From Microbulbifer agarilyticus (GTDB lineage: Bacteria; Pseudomonadota; Gammaproteobacteria; Pseudomonadales; Cellvibrionaceae), in the NCBI RefSeq assembly GCF_001999945.1, contig NZ_CP019650.1, forward strand, positions 620,001 through 684,000: a stretch of 64,000 nucleotides of DNA. Direction: 5' to 3'. The notes beneath the pieces are model-generated. The model saw only the letters and a list, made by a program, of their open reading frames with translations. It was not told the origin of the DNA and did no database searches. A program made the position numbers and the translations under genes. How positions within the stretch are numbered: position 1 is the first letter of the stretch; each line of letters begins with the position of its first letter. Below, piece after piece: positions 51,987 through 60,083 of this stretch.

Positions 51987-52523
51987 GTGAAATTGGATGT
52001 ATATCAACGGCTCGGAATTCGAACCGACGTAGCTGTAACGGAGCAGGTTGTTCTCGACCATCTGCAGCGTGACCGCGGGCGGCTGCGTGCAACTACACTA
52101 GGCGGCCACGAAATTCGAATTTTTTTGGAGCGCGGCAAGCCGCTGTTGGTAGGCGAAATCTTGCAGAGTGAATGTGGCAAGAACATTCAGGTGGTGGGCG
52201 CGGACGAACCAGTAACAACCGCCTACGCAGCGGACTGGCAGACGTTTAGCCGCGCTTGCTACCACCTGGGCAATCGTCACGTAAAGCTGCAGATTGCTAG
52301 TGCGGATGGTGAGCGTTGGTTACGTATTACCCCGGATCATGTGTTGGAAGAGATGCTCGGACTACTGGGGTTGACGTTAGAAAGTGAGTGCGCGGTATTC
52401 GTACCCGAATCCGGTGCCTACAGTGGCGGCCACGGGCACGCTAGCTCTCACAGCCATTCCCACGACCATTCCCATGGCCACTCGAATAATGCTGACGCAG
52501 CCCATGAGCATCACCACCACTGA
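51987..52523 (+). CDS. ureE: Urease accessory nickel metallochaperone UreE
   Basis: UreE carries nickel to the UreD-F-G complex. The 178-residue protein has the peptide-binding N-terminal domain (residues 1-70) and the metal-binding C-terminal domain with RACYHLGNRHVKLQI. The last 31 residues (148-178) are a His-rich tail with 13 histidines in HSHSHDHSHGH-like runs, typical of metal-buffering UreE tails as in Klebsiella. The GTG start at 51987 follows AAAGGAG six bases away. The 3' end overlaps the start of ureF by 20 bases. Confidence 0.95.
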   Translation: MKLDVYQRLGIRTDVAVTEQVVLDHLQRDRGRLRATTLGGHEIRIFLERGKPLLVGEILQSECGKNIQVVGADEPVTTAYAADWQTFSRACYHLGNRHVKLQIASADGERWLRITPDHVLEEMLGLLGLTLESECAVFVPESGAYSGGHGHASSHSHSHDHSHGHSNNADAAHEHHHH

Positions 52524-53193
52524 TACGGCACTACTGCGTTTACTGCAGCTATCCAGTGCGAGCCTGCCGGTAGGCGGCTATGCGTTTTCACAAGGATTGG
52601 AATTCGCTGTAGAGGCTGGTTGGGTAACCGACCTCGCCGGTGCCCGTGAATGGCTGTCGGTGCAGCTGCTGGAATCCATCGCAGGCGTAGATTGCCCGCT
52701 GCTACTGCGCTGCCATAGAGCGTTACAGGTGGACGGCGCAGCAGCGGGAGAAAACCACGAACTCGCATATTGGAATCAGTACACCCTGGCATGTCGTGAA
52801 ACCCGCGAATTACGACTCACGGATACTGCAACAGGTGCGGCGTTGATGCGTCTGCTGACACAGCTGGATATTGTGCAAACGCATTTGGATGGTGATGTCA
52901 GCTTTGTCGCAGCCTTTGCTGTTGCGGCGTATCACTGGCAACTCAACGAGGAGGCGGCCATGCTGGGGTTTGTGTGGTCCTGGCTTGAAAACCAGGTCGC
53001 CGCCGCGACCAAGCTGGTACCTCTTGGGCAGACTCAGGCGCAACAGTTGATTGGCGAGCTGCAGCGGGAAGTGCCGACAGCGATACAACGAGCGCGACAA
53101 CTTGAGGACCATGACCTTGGTGCTGGCCTGCCAATGCTGGCGATTGCCAGTGCCCGTCATGAAACCCAATACAGCCGCCTGTTCCGGTCTTAA
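52504..53193 (+). CDS. ureF: Urease accessory protein UreF
   Basis: UreF links UreD to the GTPase UreG during nickel insertion. The 229-residue all-helical protein has [24 protein letters not shown], the family's first motif, and conserved [19 protein letters not shown]. The C-terminal tail ends in [13 protein letters not shown], as expected for the segment that contacts UreG. ATG 52504 lies inside the His-rich tail coding region of ureE, so the ends of the two genes share 20 bases in different frames. Alternative in-frame ATGs upstream would add unconserved residues. Confidence 0.94.
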   Translation: MSITTTDTALLRLLQLSSASLPVGGYAFSQGLEFAVEAGWVTDLAGAREWLSVQLLESIAGVDCPLLLRCHRALQVDGAAAGENHELAYWNQYTLACRETRELRLTDTATGAALMRLLTQLDIVQTHLDGDVSFVAAFAVAAYHWQLNEEAAMLGFVWSWLENQVAAATKLVPLGQTQAQQLIGELQREVPTAIQRARQLEDHDLGAGLPMLAIASARHETQYSRLFRS

Positions 53194-53221
53194 AAATCTC
53201 AAAAGTAATTCGGGGATAACC

Positions 53222-53863
53222 ATGACTTCACAAAAAAAACAAACCCTACGTGTTGGAATTGGCGGGCCGGTAGGCTCGGGTAAAACCGCATTATTGCGGG
53301 AACTGTGTGCCGCGATGCGCAACCACTACCAGATTGCTGTAGTAACCAATGATATTTACACACAGGAAGACGCACAGTTTCTCACTCGGCATGAAGCGCT
53401 GGACGCGGACCGAATTATTGGTGTGGAAACCGGTGGTTGCCCCCATACAGCTATCCGGGAAGATGCTTCCATGAACCTTGCCGCAATTGATGAATTGATT
53501 GCCCGTCATGGCGCGCTGGATGTCGTATTTGTGGAGAGCGGTGGTGACAATCTCAGCGCTACGTTTAGCCCGGAGTTGTCGGATCTCACTATTTACGTCA
53601 TCGATGTTTCCGCCGGTGACAAGATTCCTCGCAAGGGTGGCCCCGGTATTACCCGCTCGGATCTTCTGATGATCAATAAGATTGATCTCGCACCGCTAGT
53701 GGGCGCGTCGCTAGAGGTAATGGATCGGGATGCCAAAAAAATGCGTGGCGAGCGCCCATTTGTGTTTTCGAACCTGAAAGCGCAGCAGGGGTTAAAGGAT
53801 ATTATTCACTTTATTGTGCGCGAGGGGATGTTGGAGGAAAAAGCGATTCCAGAGATTACTTAG
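53222..53863 (+). CDS. ureG: Urease accessory GTPase UreG
   Basis: UreG is the SIMIBI-class GTPase that powers nickel delivery. The 213-residue protein has the P-loop GGPVGSGKT (residues 14-22), [12 protein letters not shown], the nickel-binding C73-P-H75 motif ([15 protein letters not shown]), the [17 protein letters not shown] segment, and the NKID base-specificity motif. Everything expected is intact. ATG 53222 precedes the conserved first strand [14 protein letters not shown] by eight residues. It ends the ure operon; no terminator is seen in the next 100 bases. Confidence 0.97.
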   Translation: MTSQKKQTLRVGIGGPVGSGKTALLRELCAAMRNHYQIAVVTNDIYTQEDAQFLTRHEALDADRIIGVETGGCPHTAIREDASMNLAAIDELIARHGALDVVFVESGGDNLSATFSPELSDLTIYVIDVSAGDKIPRKGGPGITRSDLLMINKIDLAPLVGASLEVMDRDAKKMRGERPFVFSNLKAQQGLKDIIHFIVREGMLEEKAIPEIT

Positions 53864-53965
53864 TTAAGCAAACTCCACAAAGCCAGAAGGATCCTGATGT
53901 AGAAGTTGGATTGAGAAAGTAGTGATTAGTTAACGATTTGAGAAAACTGTTAGGAAGAAAGTCGT

Positions 53966-54175
53966 ATGAAAATGCAGTTGATTTTAAAGTTAGTGGCGAT
54001 ATGGATAGCTATGTCCATAAGTCTTATTGTGCATGCTCACGAAGGGCATGCTCCATCTGGTGTGGTGCACGACCTGCATCATGCATTGTGGGTTGCGATG
54101 GCACTGGCAGTTAGCGCCGTAGCAGTGTTTTTGTTGAGAAAAAGTAGTAACAAGCAGGAAAAGTCAGAAGACTAA
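53966..54175 (+). CDS. Small His-rich membrane peptide next to the urease genes
   Basis: This 69-residue protein has a signal peptide ending IVHA (likely cut after A24). The mature N-terminus HEGHAPSGVVHDLHHAL has five histidines in 15 residues. One transmembrane helix (41-57) and a basic/acidic cytoplasmic tail complete it. AGGAAG precedes the ATG at 53966, 102 bases after ureG. The HEGHAP start followed by a helix recalls the first segment of HupE/UreJ nickel permeases, so a nickel-capture or chaperone role is suggested. I do not recognise the family itself. Confidence 0.7.
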   Translation: MKMQLILKLVAIWIAMSISLIVHAHEGHAPSGVVHDLHHALWVAMALAVSAVAVFLLRKSSNKQEKSED

Positions 54176-54185
54176 CCGGCTGCGA

Positions 54186-55142
54186 TTACGAGTCCGGATT
54201 CAAAGTGCGTATGGCAATGCCTGCCGCGGCGGTCCGGTTCTCAACACCCAATTTTGAAAATATGCCCTCCAGATGCTTGTTGACGGTACGCGGGCTCACC
54301 TCAAGGATCTCACCTATCTCCCGATTGGTTTTGCCATTGGCAATCCAAAACAGGACTTCTGACTCGCGCTTGGTAAGCGTGAGCTTTTCGCGCAGGATTT
54401 CTTCTCCTGCCGGTCCATCATCGTCCACTAGTTTTAGCAAGCAAGTCGTAGCATCCCGTCGCTCAAGAAATACTACTGACATTGTTTTTTTGAGTCCATC
54501 CAGCTTTAATTTGTTGCCAGCCGCGGGATCGCGTTGCAGCCAAATTTGCAGTGAGACGAGGAGCTTCTGTTTTGCGTCATCCTGCAGCGCTCCGGCACTA
54601 TCCAATAGTGTGTAGGTTTGTGGTGTCGCCCACTGCATTTGTCCCGTCAAATCTACGGTAAACAAAAACTGCCCGGTGGAGTCCAGTGCCTGGTGCGCAC
54701 TGGATGTCAGTCGCGCATTACTTAAATGCACTTTTATGCGGGCAATTAATTCAGTGGGCTGTATAGGTTTGGTCAGGTAATCCACTCCACCACTTTCCAG
54801 GCCGCGCACAATATCAGCAGAATCGGTGAGTCCGGTCATAAAAATAACCGGGATTGCCGCAAGAGTCGGATCGGCCTTGAGTCGACGGCAGGTCTCAAAT
54901 CCGTCCAGTCCCGGCATGACGGCATCCAGTAGAATCATATCCGGCCGTAACCTCTGGGCAATATTCAATGCCTGGCTGCCATCTAGTGCCACCAAGGCAT
55001 CGATTCCCGCTTGCTCAAGAGTGTCATTAATCAGGCTCAAGGTATCCGGAGAATCATCGACTACTAGTACGATATCCCCCGAGCGGCGCACAGGTCTTGT
55101 TGATTTTGCTGGCGAAGTCTCGACATCGTCGCAGGTGGTCAT
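54186..55142 (-). CDS. Response regulator with receiver, PAS-like linker and LuxR HTH
   Basis: The 318-residue regulator begins with a receiver domain (residues 22-140) with the phospho-acceptor Asp73 in MILLDAVMPGLDG. A central segment (about 148-240, FLFTVDLTGQMQWATPQ) looks like a degenerate PAS fold, which is unusual for such regulators. It ends with a LuxR HTH (LTLTKRESEVLFWIANGKTNREIGEIL, then RTVNKHLEGIFSKLG). The ATG overlaps the stop of the giant kinase gene as ATGA, so the two are coupled. Its likely targets are the ure and porin/urt promoters, from the shared operator (48565 and 58764). It converges with the small His-rich gene. Confidence 0.92.
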   Translation of the reverse strand: MTTCDDVETSPAKSTRPVRRSGDIVLVVDDSPDTLSLINDTLEQAGIDALVALDGSQALNIAQRLRPDMILLDAVMPGLDGFETCRRLKADPTLAAIPVIFMTGLTDSADIVRGLESGGVDYLTKPIQPTELIARIKVHLSNARLTSSAHQALDSTGQFLFTVDLTGQMQWATPQTYTLLDSAGALQDDAKQKLLVSLQIWLQRDPAAGNKLKLDGLKKTMSVVFLERRDATTCLLKLVDDDGPAGEEILREKLTLTKRESEVLFWIANGKTNREIGEILEVSPRTVNKHLEGIFSKLGVENRTAAAGIAIRTLNPDS

Positions 55143-58100
55143 GGGTATTCCTCTGATGCGTGTGTCGTGGGTTCACGCGAATGGTTTGCAAGCGACTCGC
55201 TCAAACGTTCAAAGCGCATACTGTTCGCCAGTTCGCGGAACTCGTCCAGCTGCTGCTCGCTGACGATGCCTGCAGCGGCAACTTTGTCCAAGATTCGTTG
55301 CACGCCACTACGGTAGCCGATCCGTGTGTAGGCCAGTAGCTCGACCAGTAGGGGGTGCTTGGGGAGTATGTCCGTTTGTGTATCTTCTGGGCAGGATGTC
55401 TCGGACTCTGAACTAACGATGATGTCTGCAGGAGAATCCAAGTCAGAATCAAAACGCCATTCCAGCGCCAACAGCTCCGCCATGGTGTCATAGAGCTTTT
55501 GGTTGACCAGGGGTTTAACCAGATAGGCGTCGTGGTGGGATTTAGGAGAGTCACCCGGCTGTAGGTGATGCTCTTTTGCTTCCGCCGATAGCATGACAAT
55601 TGGGCCATTAAACGCACGCTCACGCAAGGTCTTCGCCAGCGTTAGTCCATCCATACCGGGCATGCTTACGTCCAGCAAGAAGAGGTCGGGATTGCCCTGT
55701 TTAAGCTGAGCCAGGCAGTCTTCAGCGCTCCGGGCTTCACGAAGGATAAACCCAAGAGGCGAGAGCAATTCGCTAATTAGACCCCGATGTACCGGTTCAT
55801 CGTCCACCACCATGATGGTTTGCCGCGGCCCTTGGTAACCGGTGAGCTGTTGTGTTGGGATTTCACGTGGTAGCTCTGCATCTACCCACGACAACAGTAA
55901 TGAGACGGTGAAGCGACTCCCTCTACCCGGCGTGCTCTCCATCCGCAGTTCGCCGCCCATAATCTCCGCGAGTAAATAAGCAATAGTGAGGCCGAGACCC
56001 GTACCGGTTACCGAGGGACTGTCGCCATTACGCACTCGTTCGAAGGGTTTTAAAATGCGCGCTTGATGTTCGGGGTGAATACCGACTCCCGTGTCGGCAA
56101 TCGTGAATTCAGCTACCTGATTGCGATAGCGGATATGGAAATCGACTTTGCCAATGCGTGTGTACTTGATTGCATTCGATAGCAAATTGATCAGGATCTG
56201 TCGCAGACGCTTCTCATCGGCGATGACTGTAGAGGGCAATGTACTGTGAATGTGACAGTGCAACTGAATTCCTTTGGCTTCAGCCTGCGGCCCAAACATG
56301 TCCACCATCTGTTCGATTAGTTCAGGTAAACGCACGCGATTGCGGTATATATCCAGGCGCCCGGCCTCGATTTTGGAGATATCCAGTAGCCCTTCAATAA
56401 GATCGGTCAGATATTCTCCACTGCGTTTAATAATTCGCAGCCCGTTACGGTGTTTGTCGGGGATATCGGTCTGCTGGTTGAGTAGCTGGGCATAGCCGAG
56501 AATCGACTGCAGTGGCGTGCGCAGCTCATGGCTGATACCGGACAGGTAGCGGCTTTTTGCACTGTTCGCGCTTTCCGCCTCTTCCTTGGCCAGTTGCAGG
56601 GCGCGGTCGGTTTCCTTGTGCGCTTCAATTTCGCTGATGAGCAAGCGGGTTTGTCGGTTGGATTCCAGCTGGGCCACGACGCGGCTGTCATGGGTGAGCA
56701 GGAACAGCCAACACAAGACACCGGCAATTAGCATCAGCACCACAAACAGTGTCCAGAACGTTTGTTGCAGTACATCGGCGGCCGCAGGCAGAGTGGGGGC
56801 TATTTGTCCGTATATCAGCGATAGCATCCCCGCGATACAGGAGCCTGCGCCGATCAGCAATACGGTAAAGCGCCCGAGCCGGGAGTCGATGCCGTCGGCG
56901 ACCTGATCTGGCACCAGCATTTTGATCAGCGCAAGCAATTGCTGAGAGAAGTGTGCGTCGGGCTTGCACGCATCCATACAGCGGGAATCCAGCGAACAAC
57001 AAAGTGAACAGATTGGTCCCTGATAAGCGGGGCAAGAGCTTACATCTGCCGGTTCGAAGTCATTCTGGCAGATACAACAGGTCTTGCTCGACTGGAATGT
57101 GCCGGAGTCGGCTTGGGAATCGTCATCTGGAATGTTGCGGCGCACCGCCAGGTAAAAATGCCCGCGGGTCACCACGCCGAGAAATGGCACCATCACAAAA
57201 CAGATTGCCAAACTAATAAAGCTGGCAAAATTCTTTGCTCCTTCACCAAAGTGGCCGAGATAACACAGAATGCCGATGATAGACGCGAGCAACATCGAGC
57301 CCACGCCCACCGGGTTAAAGTCATATAGATGCGAGCGTTTAAACTCTACGTAAGATGGACTGATTCCTAGTGGCTTGTTGATCATCAAGTCTGCAGCCAG
57401 GCATCCTAGCCAGCTGATCGCGACGAGTGAAAAAATACCCAATACACCCTCCAACGCACCGTAGATACCCAGTTCCATCAGGATCAGCGCAATACTCACA
57501 TTGAACACCAGCCAAACTACTCGCCCGGGATGGCTACGGGTCAGGCGTGAGAAAAAGTTCGACCAGGCGATGGAGCCGGCATAGGCGTTGGTCACATTAA
57601 TCTTCATCTGCGAGACCACTACCATAATCCCGGCAAGAATCAGTGCCATGGTGGGAGATTGGGTGATGTAGTTGAAGACCATTTGGTACATGTACACCGG
57701 GTCCGCCGCTTGCAGACTGGAGGCACCGCGGGTGATTGCCAGGTAAGCGAGGAAGGAGCCGAAGAGCATCTTGATCACGCCGATCACAATCCACCCCGGC
57801 CCGGCAAGGGTGAGCCAGAACCACCAGCGCTTACGGTTCTCGCGGGTTTTTTCGGGCATAAATCGCAGGTAATCCACCTGTTCACCGATTTGCGCCACCA
57901 TTGCGAAAAAGACCGCACTGGCTGCACCAAATAGCATCCAGTTGAATTCGGCGCCTTGCGGGTTGTGTTGCGGTGCGTAGCGTGTCCAGTCCTCAACTCG
58001 AGATAGTTCAAACCAGGCGGCGATAGCGAGGGCGAGGCACTGCAAAAATAGCCATACCGGTTGTGTGCCAATTTGGAATTTGCTGATCGTTTGAATGCCG

Positions 58101-58690
58101 TGGGTGACGATAGGGATTACCGCAACGGCACAGAGTATGTAACCGATGGCCGGTGGAATCCCCAGTAGTGCGTGTAACGCGGAGGTGAGGATGGCCGCTT
58201 CAATCGCAAAGAAGATAAACGTAAATGAGGCGTAGATCAGCGATGTGATGGTGGAGCCGAGATAGCCGAAGCCGGCACCACGGGTAAGCAAGTCAATATC
58301 GAGCCCGTGTTTGGCTGCGTAGTAACTAATGGGAAAGCCGGTAATAAAGATCACCGCGGCTACGGCAAGCATCGCCGTGACGGTATTGATAAAACCGTAA
58401 TTTAGCGTCACCGCTGCCGCAATTGCTTCGAGAGCCAGGAACGCGGTGGCTCCCAGTGCGGTCTTTGCCACTTGTTCGATGGTAAAACGGCGCCCGCGCA
58501 CCGCGGTAAAGCGCAGTGCGAAGTCTTCGAGTGTCTCGTCTCCCACCCACTTGTTGTAGGTCCGCCTTACGCGGAAAACCTGTTGTGCGGGGCGCATAGC
58601 CTGTTGTTCGTTGTCGTTATCGTTGCCCGTAACTACGTTAACCACCGGGATTTGCCTGTCACTGCCAGAATATTCCTGTTTTTCATGCAA
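55139..58690 (-). CDS. Transporter-fused hybrid histidine kinase (NCS1-type permease, Cys cluster, HisKA, HATPase, receiver)
   Basis: This 1183-residue protein combines a nucleobase/allantoin-type permease (about residues 45-520, roughly twelve hydrophobic helices, with MVAQIGEQVDYLRFMP and NVTNAYAGSIAWSNFF) with a hybrid kinase. Nine cysteines lie in residues 538-575 (CCIC, then C553, C561, CC564-565, C571, C575), a possible metal or Fe-S site. Two more helices (about 609-671), a coiled coil, HisKA with His721 (SGISHELRTPLQ), HATPase (GTGLGLTIAYLLAE) and a receiver with Asp1007 (LFLLDVSMPGMDG) follow. The start codon is uncertain: TTG 58690 has a stop just upstream; ATG 58597 is the alternative. 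Probably it senses urea or a urea precursor during transport. Confidence 0.88.
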   Translation of the reverse strand: MHEKQEYSGSDRQIPVVNVVTGNDNDNEQQAMRPAQQVFRVRRTYNKWVGDETLEDFALRFTAVRGRRFTIEQVAKTALGATAFLALEAIAAAVTLNYGFINTVTAMLAVAAVIFITGFPISYYAAKHGLDIDLLTRGAGFGYLGSTITSLIYASFTFIFFAIEAAILTSALHALLGIPPAIGYILCAVAVIPIVTHGIQTISKFQIGTQPVWLFLQCLALAIAAWFELSRVEDWTRYAPQHNPQGAEFNWMLFGAASAVFFAMVAQIGEQVDYLRFMPEKTRENRKRWWFWLTLAGPGWIVIGVIKMLFGSFLAYLAITRGASSLQAADPVYMYQMVFNYITQSPTMALILAGIMVVVSQMKINVTNAYAGSIAWSNFFSRLTRSHPGRVVWLVFNVSIALILMELGIYGALEGVLGIFSLVAISWLGCLAADLMINKPLGISPSYVEFKRSHLYDFNPVGVGSMLLASIIGILCYLGHFGEGAKNFASFISLAICFVMVPFLGVVTRGHFYLAVRRNIPDDDSQADSGTFQSSKTCCICQNDFEPADVSSCPAYQGPICSLCCSLDSRCMDACKPDAHFSQQLLALIKMLVPDQVADGIDSRLGRFTVLLIGAGSCIAGMLSLIYGQIAPTLPAAADVLQQTFWTLFVVLMLIAGVLCWLFLLTHDSRVVAQLESNRQTRLLISEIEAHKETDRALQLAKEEAESANSAKSRYLSGISHELRTPLQSILGYAQLLNQQTDIPDKHRNGLRIIKRSGEYLTDLIEGLLDISKIEAGRLDIYRNRVRLPELIEQMVDMFGPQAEAKGIQLHCHIHSTLPSTVIADEKRLRQILINLLSNAIKYTRIGKVDFHIRYRNQVAEFTIADTGVGIHPEHQARILKPFERVRNGDSPSVTGTGLGLTIAYLLAEIMGGELRMESTPGRGSRFTVSLLLSWVDAELPREIPTQQLTGYQGPRQTIMVVDDEPVHRGLISELLSPLGFILREARSAEDCLAQLKQGNPDLFLLDVSMPGMDGLTLAKTLRERAFNGPIVMLSAEAKEHHLQPGDSPKSHHDAYLVKPLVNQKLYDTMAELLALEWRFDSDLDSPADIIVSSESETSCPEDTQTDILPKHPLLVELLAYTRIGYRSGVQRILDKVAAAGIVSEQQLDEFRELANSMRFERLSESLANHSREPTTHASEEYP

Positions 58691-58763
58691 GTTTCATGCA
58701 ACAAGAATACCGAATCGATCCTTTTCTTACTTCTTTAGTTTATCCACCACGGATTACCTGAGA

Positions 58764-58779
58764 ACCGTCAAATGACGTA
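58764..58779. promoter_or_regulatory. Candidate operator (7-2-7 inverted repeat) between kinase and porin
   Basis: ACCGTCA-AA-TGACGTA has the core CGTCA-AA-TGACG, 73 bases upstream of the kinase start and 106 bases upstream of the porin ATG. Its right half-site is the exact inverse of the left half-site at ureD (TACGTCA). A TATAGC -10-like box at 58800-58805 would place the repeat about 40 bases before the porin transcript start, a usual activator distance. Confidence 0.62.
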
Positions 58780-58885
58780 GTCCTGTGCCCTTATTCGCGT
58801 ATAGCGCCTCTGGTTCGCCAATCGAATAATCGATAGCAGCAAAAAATAACCAATCGAGACCACAACGACGACTAAGGGGATATCC

Positions 58886-60043
58886 ATGGAAACACCGACA
58901 GAGAGTACGCGACTGAACCATCAACCGCGGTCTAAGAAATTACTCGGCCGCGCAAGCTGTGCGGCGGCCATCTTGGCGCTGAGCTCCGTGTCGCTTCCCG
59001 CACTGGCCAAACAGTATGAGTCTGAAGGGGGCCAGACCTTCAGTATCGGAGCAGGCTTCCGCTCGCAGTTCCAAACGGTAGAGGGTGACAGTGACTTCAC
59101 CTTGCCGGATATTCGCGTGTATACCTCAGGCCAACTGAACGACACCGTCAAGTTCACCTTTAACCTGCAACAGCGTGACGGAGACACCGTCGATGTGCTG
59201 GATGCTATTGCCCAATTTGAATTCACTCCTGAATTCAATATCTGGGTTGGGCATATGCTGACGCCGGCCGACCGTATCGAAATGAGTGGGCCTTACTACG
59301 CACTCAGCTGGAATCAGTATCGCCAGCCTTTGTATGCCTCTGACCAAGGTGGTCAGGCAGGTCTCATCGGGCGTGATGAGGGTGTTACCTTCTGGGGTAC
59401 TGCAGGAAAATTCCAGTATGCGGTGGGTACATTCGCAGGCGTGGATGGCTTCAGTAACGAAGATGATAATCCGCTGTACGCAGCGCGCTTCGCCTACAAC
59501 TTCCTGAACATGGAATCCAACCCAGGCTACTACACCAGCTCTACCTACTATGGTGGCCTGGGCAATATCTTCACCCTTGCTCTTTCCATGCAAAGCCAGG
59601 AAGACGGTGTGGGTAGTGCATCTGAAGCTGGCGATTTCTCCGGTTGGACTATCGATATGTTGTCCGAAACCGTACTCGGCGGCGGTGGAGTGGTGACCGT
59701 AGAGGGCGAATACAAAAGCTTCGATGCAGATTACACCCTGGCCTCGATGCCGGCGGCCGATGATTGTTTCTGCCTATTCGACGGCGAGTCCGTTTTCGCT
59801 ACTGCTGCCTACCTGTTTCCCAACGATGTGGGCCCCGGCAAATTCCAGCCTTACCTGAGACTGGTCGAGAACAGCCCGTCTGATGCCTCCAGCAGCAGTT
59901 CTACCGAACTGGGCCTTAACTATGTGGTGAACGGCCACAACACGCGCCTCAATCTCAGTTTCGTCTCCGGTGATGCCAATGCTTCTGGCTATGCGGGTGA
60001 CGACGTCGACGTATTGAGCCTGGGTATGCAGGTCCAGCTGTAA
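58886..60043 (+). CDS. Outer-membrane porin (OprO/P-like barrel), candidate urea porin
   Basis: The 385-residue precursor has a long N-terminus ending in a signal peptide (SCAAAILALSSVSLPALA, cut after A41). The mature barrel begins QYESEGGQTFSIGAGFRSQF and has alternating strands such as LPDIRVYTSGQLNDTVKFTF, typical of the phosphate-selective-porin-like O/P family. It ends with a terminal leucine. The ATG follows AAGGGGATATCC. It is the first gene before urtA (40 bases), so a role in admitting urea or short amides through the outer membrane is probable. Confidence 0.83.
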   Translation: METPTESTRLNHQPRSKKLLGRASCAAAILALSSVSLPALAKQYESEGGQTFSIGAGFRSQFQTVEGDSDFTLPDIRVYTSGQLNDTVKFTFNLQQRDGDTVDVLDAIAQFEFTPEFNIWVGHMLTPADRIEMSGPYYALSWNQYRQPLYASDQGGQAGLIGRDEGVTFWGTAGKFQYAVGTFAGVDGFSNEDDNPLYAARFAYNFLNMESNPGYYTSSTYYGGLGNIFTLALSMQSQEDGVGSASEAGDFSGWTIDMLSETVLGGGGVVTVEGEYKSFDADYTLASMPAADDCFCLFDGESVFATAAYLFPNDVGPGKFQPYLRLVENSPSDASSSSSTELGLNYVVNGHNTRLNLSFVSGDANASGYAGDDVDVLSLGMQVQL

Positions 60044-60083
60044 GTCCTGATCAACGCTTCAAAATCAATAAAGGAATTTATTA

